A DNA stretch of 64,000 bases from Anodontia alba (taxonomy: Eukaryota; Mollusca; Bivalvia; Lucinida; Lucinidae): NCBI GenBank assembly GCA_964016985.1, contig OZ024827.1:16311374-16375373 (forward strand). Direction: 5' to 3'. Under the pieces are notes generated by a model. That model was not told the origin of the DNA. It saw only the letters and a list, made by a program, of their open reading frames with translations, and did no database searches. A program made the position numbers and the translations under genes. Positions 42,351 through 52,880 of this stretch are shown here, in pieces (the stretch's first letter is position 1; every line of letters starts with the position of its first letter).

Positions 42351-42771
42351 AGAACATTCCTGTTTTTCCAGTTCACATCCCTTATTTTGTTATTGGGCTA
42401 TAACTCCTTTATCATTTGAACATATTCATAGCTCCAGATAAGAGGGATGATATAATAGTATCCTTATTCCTCCATATTTCTAAATAATTCACTGAACACT
42501 ACTTGTTGAATTGTTTTCACCTATAAGAGATAATAGGGATTTGCCGCTCATGTTGTGCAAAGTAATTGCAGAGATTCTCTAGGCACTTATTTTCAAATAT
42601 AATAAGTTGATATTTTCAGTGAAATATTTTGGTTACTCTTTAGAAACCCCTCACAATACAATGTCATGGAAACATATTTGTCTGGATACTCTTCTTGAGC
42701 TATATATGTGTAGGTCTGCTATAAATGAATGACCTTGACCTTTTCAATTCTGATGATATCCCACAATTCAG
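42351..42771. other. Unassigned intron 5 DNA
   Basis: Scraps of HpB ends near 42425 (CATAGCTCCAGATAAGAG) without a hairpin. Confidence 0.4.
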
Positions 42772-43061
42772 GTAACGCCTAGCACTCTGGGTAAAATTTT
42801 CAGTAGACAGTATTTTGAAATATTTTTCTTATTTTTTTTCCCTGAAACAGTTACAGACATTTCATGCAAATTAATTTTTATGAAAATCATATCCTGTTTT
42901 ATGGGGAAAAAAAATTCTCAGGAAAAAGGATTTGACATTTCATGCAAATTGTCTCCAGTGGTGACAATTTGCATGGAGTGTCAGATCCTGTTTTCTGGGA
43001 AAAATAAGAATATCATCAGTTTGTCATTTGCTGAATTTTCCCAGAGAGGGGTAAAGGTTAA
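42772..43061 (+). repeat. HpD12 hairpin element with duplicated interior
   Basis: ACGCCTAGCACTCTGGGTAA to GAGAGGGGTAAAGG-TTAA. The GACATTTCATGCAAATT arm occurs twice before the apex. Confidence 0.8.
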
Positions 43062-43271
43062 CCCTTGTCCTGCTGAACCTGGATATACCCTGACTTTGCA
43101 AACAGTGTAGATGCAGATCAGTTGGCTTCTGAAGAAGCCAGCTGATCTGGATCTGCACTGTTTACCATTCAGTATGTGAATTTGTATCAACAACCTGGAT
43201 CAAGCAATCTGATAGGATGAAAATTAGATGTGGGCATGGCATCTTAATTTATTCAGCATGACAAGGGTTAA
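43058..43271 (+). repeat. HpA10 sharing TTAA with HpD12
   Basis: Begins in the terminal TTAA of HpD12 and ends ACAAGGGTTAA, as expected if HpA10 targeted that TTAA. Confidence 0.9.
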
Positions 43272-43332
43272 AGTACAACAAATACCATATACATGTATAC
43301 CCCATATACATGTAAGTCTGCTAGAGAAGATA

Positions 43333-43868
43333 GGAACCTAGATCTAGGTAAGAAGAATATCCAGATAAATATTTTTCTTATTTTTCCACAAAAACACGAT
43401 TTGAGTGTTCATTGGAAGTGCCCACAGCATATCTACAGTCAAACTTCAATGGCTTAAATATCTTTGGGACCATGGAAATTTTTTCAAGATATGGGTAGTT
43501 CGAGCCACTGGGGGTTAACCATGGCGTCACGTCATGAAGCCATTAGGGATCATTACTGGGCAATCTTTTCGTTTTTCTTCACAATAATTGTATATTGTGT
43601 GTATTCATTAGAATTGCCTCAATGAGGCAATTCTAATGAATATACACAACATACAATTACATTATAAAATAAAGAAAAAAATTCCTAAATATTTGTTGTT
43701 TTGAGTTATGGGAAGAATTTCATAGAGACTCAAAGATGAGTTCAAATTAGCCATGGTAAACGAGTCATCAGTGTTCAAGCTATTGCGGTTTCACTGCATT
43801 TGTAGAGAAATAAGAAAATACAAACATTTTTGTCTGAAAAAACAAAGGTGCCTTATCTGGAGCTATGA
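43333..43868. repeat. HpB19 interrupted by MITE P2
   Basis: CTAGATCTAGGTAAGAAG and the left arm, then P2, then TTTGTAGAGAAATAAG to CTTATCTGGAGCTATG. Confidence 0.75.
43436..43796. mobile_element. pogo-like MITE P2 with a beta-type hairpin inside
   Basis: Ends CAGTCAAACTTCAATGGCTT and AGCTATTGCGGTTTCACTG. Inside at 43580-43670: ATTGTGTGTATTCATTAGAA and complement, a relative of the HpB core. Confidence 0.7.
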
Positions 43869-44158
43869 TGGGGATTTGTTAATGATAAGGCCAGAGATTT
43901 TTATCTTTAGGTTTACAGGAGATTTCTTAAAAAAGTAGTTGTCAGGAAGGAGGAATAAAAATAAATTATGAGAAAACATGAGTAGATCAAGTACAATAAT
44001 TATCTTATAACAAAAATACAAGTAAAAATGTAATATTTCAGCCCCAGATTTAAAGAGCAGGTTATAAAAATAAATTTTGATGTACAAATTTCATACTTTT
44101 TCGTAAACCGAAAATAACCCTCAAAAAACTGTGGCCTAACAGTAAACTGTTATTTCAG
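43869..44158. other. End of intron 5, nothing recognised
   Basis: A/T-rich up to the exon 6 acceptor. Confidence 0.4.
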
Positions 44159-44347
44159 TTAAAAGACAACAAGCATCAGGTGATATGGCTGCTACAGAAA
44201 GTCAGACGACCGGTGGAGAATGGTCATGGCTACAAGACCTTCCAGGAATTCTTGGATAATCAGCAATATTCTTCATCGGGAATTTTACGATATGAGAAAG
44301 TCTTTGGTCGTACTTTTGTCAGTACTGGTGGAATCCAAACTACCAAG
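44159..44347 (+). CDS. PEAMT: PEAMT exon 6: interdomain linker and MT2 entry
   Basis: Residues 216-278. Conserved WLLQKV is followed by the linker and then [18 protein letters not shown]. This last segment matches the start of the single-domain Plasmodium enzyme, where the Tyr forms the catalytic dyad with a His; here it would be Y260. Acceptor TTATTTCAG, donor GTATTT, both phase 0. Confidence 0.93.
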
Positions 44348-44379
44348 GTATTTTATCAATTTAGGCATTTTTCCTGTCA

Positions 44380-44500
44380 GTTAACACTTAGCATGTTGGG
44401 TACAAATTCCAGCAGCTGACATTTTTTAATTTTTTTTCTTATTTTTCCCAGAAAACAGATTTTGACATTTCATGCAAATTGTCTTCATAGGTCAAATTTG
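44380..44500 (+). repeat. HpD13, partial
   Basis: GTTAACACTTAGCATGTTGG, TTTTTCCCAGAAAACAG and TTTCATGCAAATTGTC; right half replaced. It begins about 33 bp after the exon 6 donor. Confidence 0.75.
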
Positions 44501-44659
44501 CATCCCCATGCATTTGTATGGGGAAAATTTTGAAAAGTCGTTTTTTCAAAATGTATTCAAGACTAATGGCTGAAACTTACAATGAATGATTAAAGTAGTA
44601 AAACATTTTAGTTATAATCAGAATTTTGTCCCCTGAGGGTTATCTGCGCTTGTGTGTGT

Positions 44660-44869
44660 GGGGGTGGGTGGGGGGGGTATACTGTTTTCACATTGTGTGT
44701 ATATGCCTGTCCATCCGTTACGTTTTGGTCCTATCCGGGGTCTCCAATAGGCACTGCTTATTGACCTTCCTTGTTTAGTCTCTGTTTCCCAAAATAATTG
44801 GTGGAATGAAAAACAGTTGAAACTGATCAAAAGGAGTCTGATCTGGGTCTGAAGTATTTGCATATATCA
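44660..44869. repeat. Fragment of a GGGGTATACTG repeat
   Basis: GGGGGGTATACTGTTTTCAC and CCGTTACGTTTTGGTCC recur in altered form at 49640-49740. Type unknown. Confidence 0.45.
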
Positions 44870-45109
44870 GGGCCCAGTTGTTCAAAGCTAACGATGTCGT
44901 TAGTTAACGATTCGTTAAAATTTACATCGATATGCAAATATGCTGAAATTTTTTGCTGAAAAAATGTGAGTAGCTTTTGCAGTGCAAAAGCTACTCACAT
45001 TTTGTCAGCAAAAAATATCAGAATATTGTATATTGAATACGCTAAAACAGCTAACGAAATGACCCTTAATGAGCTCGTTAAGCTGACGACGCTTTGAACA
45101 ACTGGGCCT
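44870..45109. repeat. HpF3 hairpin element (type copy)
   Basis: Ends GGGCCCAGTTGTTCAAAGCT and GCTTTGAACAACTGGGCC. Subterminal CGTTAGTTAACG palindromes; centre TGTGAGTAGCTTTTGCA and its complement. Target duplication not evident. Confidence 0.9.
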
Positions 45110-45215
45110 AGTACATTTACAGGTTATACTGCCACTGACAAGACAGTTAAATGTGCAGGCTGATTGTATAAAATTTTCCCACTCTATTTGAAAAATATTT
45201 TACGTAATTTTTCAG

Positions 45216-45305
45216 GATTTTGTTTCAAGATTGAACTTACAACCTGGGCAGGTAGTGCTGGATGTTGGTTGTGGAATAGGAGGTAGTGCCTTTTATATGG
45301 TGAAG
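45216..45305 (+). CDS. PEAMT: PEAMT exon 7: MT2 SAM motif I
   Basis: Residues 279-308. [18 protein letters not shown] contains the canonical glycine-rich SAM loop (293-301). Acceptor TTTTTCAG, donor GTAAGA, phase 0 on both sides. Hairpin element HpG4 starts about 25 bp after the donor. Confidence 0.95.
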
Positions 45306-45330
45306 GTAAGATGGTTGACTAAACTTTCAA

Positions 45331-45732
45331 TTAACCTATTTTAGACTGAATAAACACCCCCTCACTATATATTGGAAGAGTCCAATTTCAGTTTTAGGTA
45401 TGTCAGGTCATGTGTTTTAGATATTATATAGAAGAAAGGCTAAACTATTTGCAAACATCAAGAAGGGTAGTTGTCAGTTTCTAGCAAATAAATGTGCACA
45501 AATTCTGGGCAACCACTTAAAGAATTAAGCCTGCCCAGGAAAAAAGTCTGGTTAGGTAAACTGACCACGCTTCACATGACCCTCATGGCTTAACAGGGAC
45601 GTAAAACTTCAACACAAACAATTTGCAAACAGTGGTGATCCCTGATCAGATGCTGCATTTTGTGGCATCTGATCTTGGTCTGCACTGTTTGTCATTTACT
45701 TATTTTGGGGTCTCCAGACAAAAATGGAATAC
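45331..45732 (+). repeat. HpG4 interrupted by SINE S10
   Basis: CTATTTTAGACTGAATAAAC to GGGTCTCCAGACAAAAATGG; split in TTTGCAAACA. Starts about 25 bp after the exon 7 donor. Confidence 0.8.
45458..45620 (+). mobile_element. SINE S10, 5'-truncated
   Basis: TCAAGAAGGGTAGTTGTCAG to CTTCAACACAAACA; duplication ATTTGCAAACA (45447-45457, 45621-45631). Confidence 0.9.
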
Positions 45733-45951
45733 AGTTTCAGATTAGCTTGCTTTACTGCCAGTCTTCATATTCACATTTTTTTTTCTTCTTTTTTTAGAAT
45801 TTTTTACTGGTGATGTGTCTAATGACATTCATTCACTTGTTCTTTATTTTGAGTTATAATGTCTGTTTGCGACCCATCTTCACTTATACACAGGAAATAG
45901 AATACAAAAATGGTAAATAAATGCTAGAAACATAAACTTTGTTCAGGCATC

Positions 45952-46063
45952 CATCCTTCCTGAGGCACTTTAGATGAGTACCCACTACATATGTTTTTGT
46001 GGAGAAAATAAGAAAAATATCAATACTTTTCAACTGAAAAAAGTACCTGGTCTGGAGCTATGA
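45952..46063. repeat. HpB20, left part missing
   Basis: GAGGCACTTTAGATGAGTAC to CTGGTCTGGAGCTATG. Confidence 0.75.
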
Positions 46064-46078
46064 TATATATCTATATTA

Positions 46079-46267
46079 TGGTAAATGTTCTAAAATTACA
46101 TACACCAAAGTGTTTGACAAAATGGCATAAGACTGGATTAGACTGCCCCAGTCTACATTGTTTGCCTTTCCACTATGTATTTTAATATATAACTGACTAA
46201 AAGGCAAAAAAATGTAGGCCAGTGTATGGAATACTGTGTTCAAATTTTTTAGGACATCTACCGTAAT
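46079..46267. repeat. HpI2, reverse orientation
   Basis: ATGGTAAATGTTCTAAAAT to TTTTTTAGGACATCTACCGT; hairpin eroded. Confidence 0.65.
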
Positions 46268-46377
46268 TGTTGATTTGCATAACTGATCACAGGATCATTA
46301 TTTGCTTGAGTTATAAATACCCTTTTACAGAGAACTAGTTTTGTAATGATGAGGCATACATTTGTTTGTAATGCCCC

Positions 46378-46615
46378 TTTACAGAGAATTGAGGCCCTCT
46401 CAGAGGGGTACCTGTTCTCTTTTGCCCCTGAAAAAAATGACATTTTCCCTTGTTCCCCAGAATCAAAATCTTGATGTTCTATGTTCCCTGTTCCCCCAAA
46501 TTGCCTTTGTTCCCCTGTTCCCTTCAGTTTTAGACTTTTGTTCCCATGTTCCCCTGAAATAAATGGCCTTATTCCCCTGTTCCCCCAAAACCCCAGGGAG
46601 GGCCTCAGAATTGCT
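46378..46615. repeat. GTTCCC-rich element with inverted ends
   Basis: Ends AATTGAGGCCCTCTCAGAGG and GGGAGGGCCTCAGAATTG pair. The interior repeats GTTCCCCTGTTCCC words; open frames on both strands follow from this composition. Confidence 0.65.
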
Positions 46616-46681
46616 GGGTGAAATAGAAAGCCATACATTACTTTTAAATTTTCATGATTAGGAATCTTTTAGCCAGACAGG

Positions 46682-46876
46682 CATAGCTCCAGATTAGAGA
46701 GGGTATCCACAAAATATTTCTCTTATTTCTCCCAGAAAACATACATTGTGGGTACTCATTTGAAGCACCTCAATGAGGCACTTCTAATGAGTACCAACAA
46801 CATATGTTTTTTTGAGAAATAGAAAAAATATCAGCAATTTTCAGATAAAAAAAAAAAAAAACTTATCTGGAGCTAA
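46682..46876. repeat. HpB21 hairpin element
   Basis: CATAGCTCCAGATTAGAGAG to CTTATCTGGAGCTAAG; hairpin CATTGTGGGTACTCATTTGA. Confidence 0.85.
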
Positions 46877-47032
46877 GGACAAGGTTAAGGTGTATGGAAA
46901 ATAATTGATAAAGTTGATTGTTTGGACCTGAACTTTTCCAAGATCCAATGACATTAAGAGGTCAGTTAGTTCATTTGTACTATATACATTTCTTTTTCCA
47001 CTGAACATGCACTAAAATTAATTTAGTTTGAC

Positions 47033-47225
47033 TCATAGCTCCAGATAAGGTGCTCTTTTTTTTTCAACCAAATTTTTTTTTTTTATTTCTTTATAAAAAA
47101 CATGTGGAACTCATTAGAAGTGCCTCGTTGAGGCACTTCTAATGAGTGCCAACATGTTTTTCATAGAGAAATGTTGTAAAAATGCTTACCTGATAGGCTG
47201 ATACCCCCTCTTGTCTGGAGCTATG
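47033..47225. repeat. HpB22 hairpin element
   Basis: CATAGCTCCAGATAAGGTGC to CTTGTCTGGAGCTATG, good inverted ends; hairpin CATTAGAAGTGCCTCGTTG perfect. Confidence 0.9.
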
Positions 47226-47524
47226 TTCTGTATGACCTGTCAAGAACAAAGGTATGAAATGAGAGTGAATAGCAAAGATACAGCTGTGTACATTAGTCTT
47301 TTCAGTGTCCCCATTTTTTATAAACCAAATACATGTATTTGAACTTTGTAAAATGTTAGCACAGAACAGCCTTTTTGGGTTTACAGTCTGGTCTGGATCA
47401 TCCCATTTTGTGTTCACTTGTGTAGAGAGAGAAAAGCCTGCTTGAATGTACTGTCTGCTCTGGATTGTTTCTGTTTTTGTACTCAGACAACAGACCGCTT
47501 GTGCTGGTCTAGGGCTGCCTGTTT

Positions 47525-47640
47525 ACACAGATTGCACTTCATTGCACAGAGCCTTAAATTATCACTCTTCCATGGTCTCCATATGACTTAAAAGATGTTG
47601 AAAGGGACCTAAAACACCCAACCATAATCATCATCATAGT
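47525..47640 (+). mobile_element. Old SINE U3
   Basis: Tail CATATGACTTAAAAGATGTT and CTAAAACACCCAACC; head lost. Confidence 0.5.
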
Positions 47641-47720
47641 TTACAAAGTGGACAGTCTACTTTGATACACAGACTGGACCTGATCTGTTTGTTTTGCAGT
47701 TTTGTTACTTTTTTTGAAGG

Positions 47721-47990
47721 GGTTGTTGGGTGTGGCGAAGGTGTCGTGTAACTTACGTCACTGGGCGTCCAACTGATATTGGCTTACAGTTGGGCAAGAT
47801 AAGGGTAGAGTGGAATGTTTTTAGTTCTTCTGTTTCTTCCCTTTCATTCCTGTTCCTCTTTCTTCTCTGTCCCTCACTTTCATCTCCTCTACTATCTCTT
47901 CTATCTCTTTTCTCCCTTTCTCTGGGAGATGATACAAAATGAGCCACAAGGGTTGATGTGTCATTAAACCCTAACATAATCAACCAAAAA
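47721..47990 (+). mobile_element. Short retroelement T2
   Basis: Second copy of T1: GGCGAAGGTGTCGTGTAAC, the same pyrimidine tract, tail GTCATTAAACCCTAACA. Target duplication not recognised. Confidence 0.7.
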
Positions 47991-48138
47991 CTTCTATTGA
48001 ACCAGTCTAAATTGTACAGATGCATGCACAGTGCTTATAATGCTGTGGTGGTGAAAAAAAACATTTGGTCTGTATATCGTCAGAAAAACGGGTCTTGTGC
48101 CAAATTGTGAACACTGATGTCCCACAGTTTCTCATTAT

Positions 48139-48308
48139 CATAGACTGTACATGTATCTAGGGATACAGCACTTTTTTTTTTTTTAACAAAACGTATTCAC
48201 ATATTTTATTTCTCCATAAAAACAATTGTGGGTACTCATTAGAAGTGCCTCGATGAGGCATTTCTGATGAGTACCCACAATATATGTTTTTGTGGAGAGA
48301 TAAGAATG
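48139..48308. repeat. HpB23 hairpin element
   Basis: Hairpin ATTGTGGGTACTCATTAGAA with GTGCCTCGATGAGGCAT; outer ends degraded. Confidence 0.8.
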
Positions 48309-48384
48309 TGTACAGGCAAGCAACTTTAGCTTATTCAAATGATAGGACAGAAACTACAAGGGGATTAGATGTCATGATATTTAA

Positions 48385-48594
48385 GGCCTAGTTGTTCAAA
48401 GCATTGTTAGCTTAACAAGCTTGTTAGTGGTCAAAATGTTAACTGTTCCAGTAAGTACGATATCTAATTCACATGTATTTTTGCTGAACTTTTTTTTCAG
48501 CAAAATGTTAGTGTATATGCTGCATTTATTGATTAAACTTTTTACATGAACTAATAATGTCATTAGTTTCGAATAACTGGGCCCAGGTTAATTA
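48385..48594. repeat. HpF4, central hairpin deleted
   Basis: GGCCTAGTTGTTCAAAGC to TCGAATAACTGGGCCC; TTTTTGCTGAAC joins TTTTTTTCAGC directly. Confidence 0.8.
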
Positions 48595-48644
48595 CGGTGC
48601 ACTATTACAGTGATGTGCCATATATAAGTCAAGTTATTTTTAAA

Positions 48645-48848
48645 TAACTTAGCCTTTACCACATGGCTAATTTAACAGACAACAAATTGATGATATTTTT
48701 GTTATTTTCCACAGAAAACAAGATTTGGCATTTCGTGCAAATTGTCTCCAGTGGAGACAATTTGCATGAAGTGTCAAAACCTGTTATCTTGGAAGAATGT
48801 TTCAACATGTCGTCTGCTGAAAATTTTACACAGAGTGTTAAGTGTTAA
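48645..48848 (-). repeat. HpD14 hairpin element
   Basis: CTTAGCCTTTACCACATGG to TTACACAGAGTGTTAAGTG-TTAA; hairpin GCAAATTGTCTCCAGTGGAG perfect. Confidence 0.85.
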
Positions 48849-49082
48849 AGCGAGAAATTAAAATTTTAACGATGTCATTGTATGCAGAGGATGACCTGCT
48901 TGGATACACAGGCCGGTCTGGATCTTTCCCATTTATGTAAGCAGAGAACAGTCTGCTGATGTAAGAAAGACAACTCTCAAAAGTTGGATTGTCAAGAAAT
49001 GTTCATGATCAGATTATTTCTCATGATATAAATGCTTTCTGCTGGATGTAAACTCACTTTCTGAGGACTGATTAAGCCCTCA

Positions 49083-49300
49083 ACTTCAAAGAAGTTGTTC
49101 TAAGTTGGAGGGGCATATTGCTTTCGTGTTGTTCATGTGTCCAACCATCTGTCCTCCATCCATCGATTTGTCCATCCATTTGTCAGCAAGATATCTTGAT
49201 AACTATTTGAGCTAGGGTCTTGAAACTTGGTGAGCTTACTGGGGATGGGGACTAGATCACCAGATTAACTTTTACAAAAAAAATGGATTAATTTTGTGAG
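49083..49300. repeat. Fragment of a tandem-unit repeat
   Basis: CCATCCATTTGTCAGC, GATATCTTGATAACTATTTG and TCTTGAAACTTGGTGAGC resemble units seen at 57.7-58.2 kb. Weak. Confidence 0.35.
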
Positions 49301-49534
49301 AGTAATGTCCCTATTTAACTTTGCCATTTTGTAGGTACAAGCGTATATTTGGGGGTATAAGTTTTACATACACAGATGTCTAGTTTTCAGTTTGCTTGGG
49401 AAAATTACCATAAACAATTATTAATAATAATGACTATGACTATATAACAGTGGTATTCTTGCTGACATAAGGTGTTTCTTATGTATAACTCATTACGAAA
49501 TGGAAAATTTTGTACATATTTCTGCGAATTGTAT

Positions 49535-49640
49535 ATTTAACCTTTAAAATACAGACAACATTCTAAATTTCTTCTGTTAGATTTCCAGAGAAAAAAAAGA
49601 CTTAGCCTTTCATGAGAATCATCTGTGAATCAACTGTATT
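49535..49640. repeat. HpE3, left half
   Basis: TTTAACCTTTAAAATACAGA and GATTTCCAGAGAAAAAAAAG to AATCATCTG; no right half. Confidence 0.55.
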
Positions 49641-50010
49641 TGTGGGGTATACTGCTTTCATGTTGTCCGTGCACCTGTTATATTTTGGTTTATGAGCTGG
49701 GGGAATCTAATAAACACTGCTTATTGAAATTTCTTGCTTTAACTTGAGAATCTGTGTAGTAATATTAAAAAGGAAACCAAAATGAGAAAGGATAAAATTC
49801 ATTTGTATTAATTGCTGCTATTGAACATGTACCCAGTTGTGAAAATAAACTTTAAAACTAAAGCAACCAAAATGACACCTATAAAAACTCCTCTACCATA
49901 ATTCTCCTAAAGTCCATATGACTATCTAATGATGCATCTGAATAGTTCTGACTGAATGGTATATAGTGCATACCTAATGACAAATAAAATTGCTTCTTTT
50001 GCACAGGTCT

Positions 50011-50205
50011 TTAATCCTAGTCCTGCTGTACCCGGATATGCCCTGTCTTTGCAAACAGTGTAGATCCAGATCAAACTGATCTGGATCTGCACTGTTTGCT
50101 ATTCAGTATGTGAATTTATATCAACAGCCTGGATCAAGCAATCTGATTGGCTGAAAATTTAAAGTGGGTGTGGCATTTTAATTTATTCAGCATGACAAGA
50201 GTTAA
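50011..50205 (+). repeat. HpA11, apex shortened
   Basis: TTAATCCTAGTCCTGCTG to CATGACAAGAGTTAA; the TTGGCTTC loop is lost, leaving GATCCAGATCAAACTGATCT. Confidence 0.85.
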
Positions 50206-50235
50206 AGTTAATACAGTGTCAAAAGGCTTTCAAAC

Positions 50236-50447
50236 CTAACCCTTGTCCTGCTGAATAAATTAAGATGCCACACCCACTTCTAATTTTTAGCCAATCATGT
50301 TACTTGATCCAGATTGTTGCTATAAATTTACATACTTGAGGCAAACAGTGCAGATCCAGATCAGTTGGCTTCTGAAGAAGCCAACTGATCTGGCTCTACA
50401 CTGTTTGCAAAACAGGGTATATCCGGGTTCAGCAGGACGAGGGTTAA
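50236..50447 (-). repeat. HpA12 hairpin element
   Basis: CTAACCCTTGTCCTGCTGAA to AGCAGGACGAGGGTTAA, 31 bp after HpA11 in the opposite orientation. Confidence 0.9.
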
Positions 50448-50477
50448 TGCATGCATAAGATTTTGCCCATTGATTTA

Positions 50478-50850
50478 CCATAGCTTCAGGTAAGCAGGGG
50501 TATCCACTTGAATATTTCTTTTATTTCTCGTTGAAAACATATGTTGTGGCTTCTCATTAGAAGCACCTCACTGAGGTGTTTCTAATGAGTGTCCACAGCA
50601 TATTAGCCACAGAAAATGTACCTTCGGACATGTGCGCCCAGCAAAGATTCTGATCAGAATCTTCACTGGGTGCATTTTGGATAGCAAAGGATACAAAGTT
50701 TCTTCTTGCGAACAATGCTGACTGATCAAACTGCACAAAAGTGCAGACTGATTTGTGTCCATGTGGGTGCACATGTCTGAAGGTATATTTTATGACAGCT
50801 TATATGTTTTTGAGGAGAAGTCAGAGAAGTGTTAGTAATTTTTTTGATTG
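50478..50850. repeat. HpB24 interrupted by HpJ2
   Basis: CATAGCTTCAGGTAAGCAG and full hairpin to GTCCACAGCATATTA, then HpJ2, then TATATGTTTTTGAGGAGAAG. Confidence 0.7.
50612..50795. repeat. HpJ2 element
   Basis: Inverted ends AAAATGTACCTTCGGACATG and ACATGTCTGAAGGTATATTT; interior pairs GATTCTGATCAGAATC and GCACAAAAGTGC. Confidence 0.7.
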
Positions 50851-51092
50851 AAAACATATGAGACAACACTCGACAAAACCTTCAATAAGACGTATGACCA
50901 GCAAAGACTACAGTCAGGCTCTTCATCCACCCAGTATGGCAAGGGTTCTCGATCATCCCTCTTTGGATAGCCTGTAGGCTGTAGAAGGCTCATGCGATCA
51001 ATGAAGACTCTGATTAGACTGCAGATGTGCAGGCTGATCTGAGTATTTGCTGGTCACAGAAATTTCTTGGAGGGTTCATCATGCGCTTGTTC

Positions 51093-51326
51093 ATACGGTA
51101 AATGTCCTAAGATTTCAAAAACACTTTATTTCATAGTTTTTTGGTCAAAATTTTTCTTCTTTTTTCTTGTGTAGTTGTTTCTTAAAATACTTAGTGGAAT
51201 GGCAAATAGGGAAGACCCTGATCAGACTGCTCTTTCAGGAGCTGTCTGATATGGGTATCATTGTTTGCATGTGCATTTTGTCAGAGATTTATGTGTACTC
51301 GGTGAATTTTAGTACATTTACCGTAA
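51093..51326. repeat. HpI3 hairpin element (type copy) before exon 8
   Basis: Ends TACGGTAAATGTCCTAAGAT and TAGTACATTTACCGTA. Core CAGACTGCTCTTTCAGGAGC with GACCCTGATC. Ends about 11 bp before exon 8. Confidence 0.8.
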
Positions 51327-51337
51327 TTTCCTTTCAG

Positions 51338-51430
51338 CAATATGGAGTAAAGGTTGTTGCCATAGATTTGTCTGCAAATATGATCAACATTGGTATGGAG
51401 CGAGCACAGGAGGCTGGTATCTCAGAAGAG
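51338..51430 (+). CDS. PEAMT: PEAMT exon 8: MT2 strand beta-2
   Basis: Residues 309-339. QYGVKVVAIDLSANMINI follows motif I; D318 is the expected acid contacting the SAM ribose. Acceptor CCTTTCAG and donor GTAATC, phase 0. Hairpin element HpI3 ends about 11 bp upstream of the exon, so the element end lies beside the polypyrimidine tract. Intron 7 upstream is 6.0 kb. Confidence 0.94.
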
Positions 51431-51673
51431 GTAATCCCAAAAAACAAAAATCACAAAACAAGGGAGCTAGGAAAACACTGATTGGTCTCCATAGCTGCAG
51501 TCTTATCAGAGTCTTTATTAATCACACCTAGTGTGTATCCATTGCAGAGTGTGTATGGACCAAGATATTCAGGCAGTGACGATCAAGACTGGTCAGGGTA
51601 TTCAGTATCCATTGTATGGATGGCCACAGTAATGAAGCATAGCCTTCCTGAGGCACTGAAAGAATTAGAGATA

Positions 51674-51974
51674 CAATCAAACTTCAGTGGCCCGAACATC
51701 TTTGGGGCCATGGAAATTTGTTCTAGACATGGATAGTTCAAGCCATGAAGGGTTAATCATAGCACCAGGTTATATCAGGAGGCATATGGGGATAATTTAG
51801 GGATGAGGAATTCTAATGAGTATACACAACATTCATTTTCATAATAAAATAAGAAAATTTCCCTAAAATGTCCCTGTATTTTTTTTTTCATGAGTACACT
51901 AGTGATAGCAAAAACTTCCTAGGGACTCAAGAACGTTTGAATCAGCCATGGTAAAAAGAGCTATTCGTGTTCAG
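51674..51974. mobile_element. pogo-like MITE P3, truncated
   Basis: CAATCAAACTTCAGTGGCC to GCTATTCGTGTTCAGG, a close relative of P2; its right end is cut off by HpF5. Confidence 0.6.
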
Positions 51975-52469
51975 GGCCCAGTTTTTCAAAGCATGGTTAG
52001 CTTACCAAGCTCATTAGTGGTCAAAATTTTAACTGTTCTAGTAAGTACAATATCTAATTCCATTACGAAAACACGCCTATTCAAATATATAGAAATTTTC
52101 AGCTCCAAAAACTGAAAATTTTCAGGTAAAAAACTCTGATATATTTCATATATCTGCTTAAAACATAGATTGTGGGTACTCGTTAGAACTGCCTCGGCGA
52201 GGCGATTCTAACGAGTACCCACAATCTATGTTTTTGAGCAGAAATAAGAAAAATAATGTATACCCCTGTAAACCCCAGTTTTACTATATAAAAGTGGGGT
52301 TTAAGGGGGTCAAAATTACATAGGCATGTTTTCGTAATGACAAGTATTTTTGCTGAAAACATGTGAGTAGCTTTTCAGCAAAAATATTAATGTATATGCC
52401 ATATTTAATGATTAAAGTTTTAAGGATACATTAACTAACAACATCGTTAGTTTTGAACAACTGGGCCCA
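51974..52469. repeat. HpF5 interrupted by HpC8
   Basis: GGGCCCAGTTTTTCAAAGC to TTTTGAACAACTGGGCCC; HpC8 lies between ATCTAATTC and ACAAGTATTTTTGC. Confidence 0.85.
52061..52339 (+). repeat. HpC8 nested in HpF5
   Basis: CATTACGAAAACACGCCTAT to GGCATGTTTTCGTAATG; full-length with perfect hairpin. Confidence 0.9.
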
Positions 52470-52615
52470 GATTGTTGAGGTCAGCTTTACAGGTTCTGAA
52501 AGACAGTGATAGTTCTATGGAAGTCTTAGTAGGTACAAAAATATATGAGAAAATACCCAGGAAATTCCAGTCACGAAGCACAGCCTTCCCAGTGTGCAGA
52601 GAGCATGATTAAAAT

Positions 52616-52822
52616 CTGGCCCAGTTGTTCAAAACTAACAATGTTGTTAGTTAATGTATCATTAAAAGTTTGATAATTAAATATGGCATATTCGCTAATA
52701 TTTTTGCTGAAAAAATGTGAGTGGCTTTTGCATTTGAATTTGATATTGTACTTACTAGAAAAGTTAACATTTTGACCACTAATGAGCTTGTTAAGCTAAT
52801 GAAGCTTTGAACACCTTGGCCC
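52616..52822. repeat. HpF6, hairpin half lost
   Basis: TGGCCCAGTTGTTCAAAAC to GAAGCTTTGAACACCTTGGCC; GTGAGTGGCTTTTGCA has no partner arm. Confidence 0.75.
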
Positions 52823-52880
52823 TGTTTGTTAGTAGTGACACTTCCATGACATTTGGTCGAAAACCACTTGGTCGAATGTA

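Noticed and set aside
46258..46638. 126-codon frame with G-E-Q-G-like repeats on the minus strand.
   Set aside because: It translates the GTTCCC simple-repeat interior, and the opposite strand is open as well.
51482..51736. 84-codon frame after exon 8 as an alternative exon.
   Set aside because: No splice signals in phase, and its end translates the P3 MITE. Exon 9 joins exon 8 perfectly without it.
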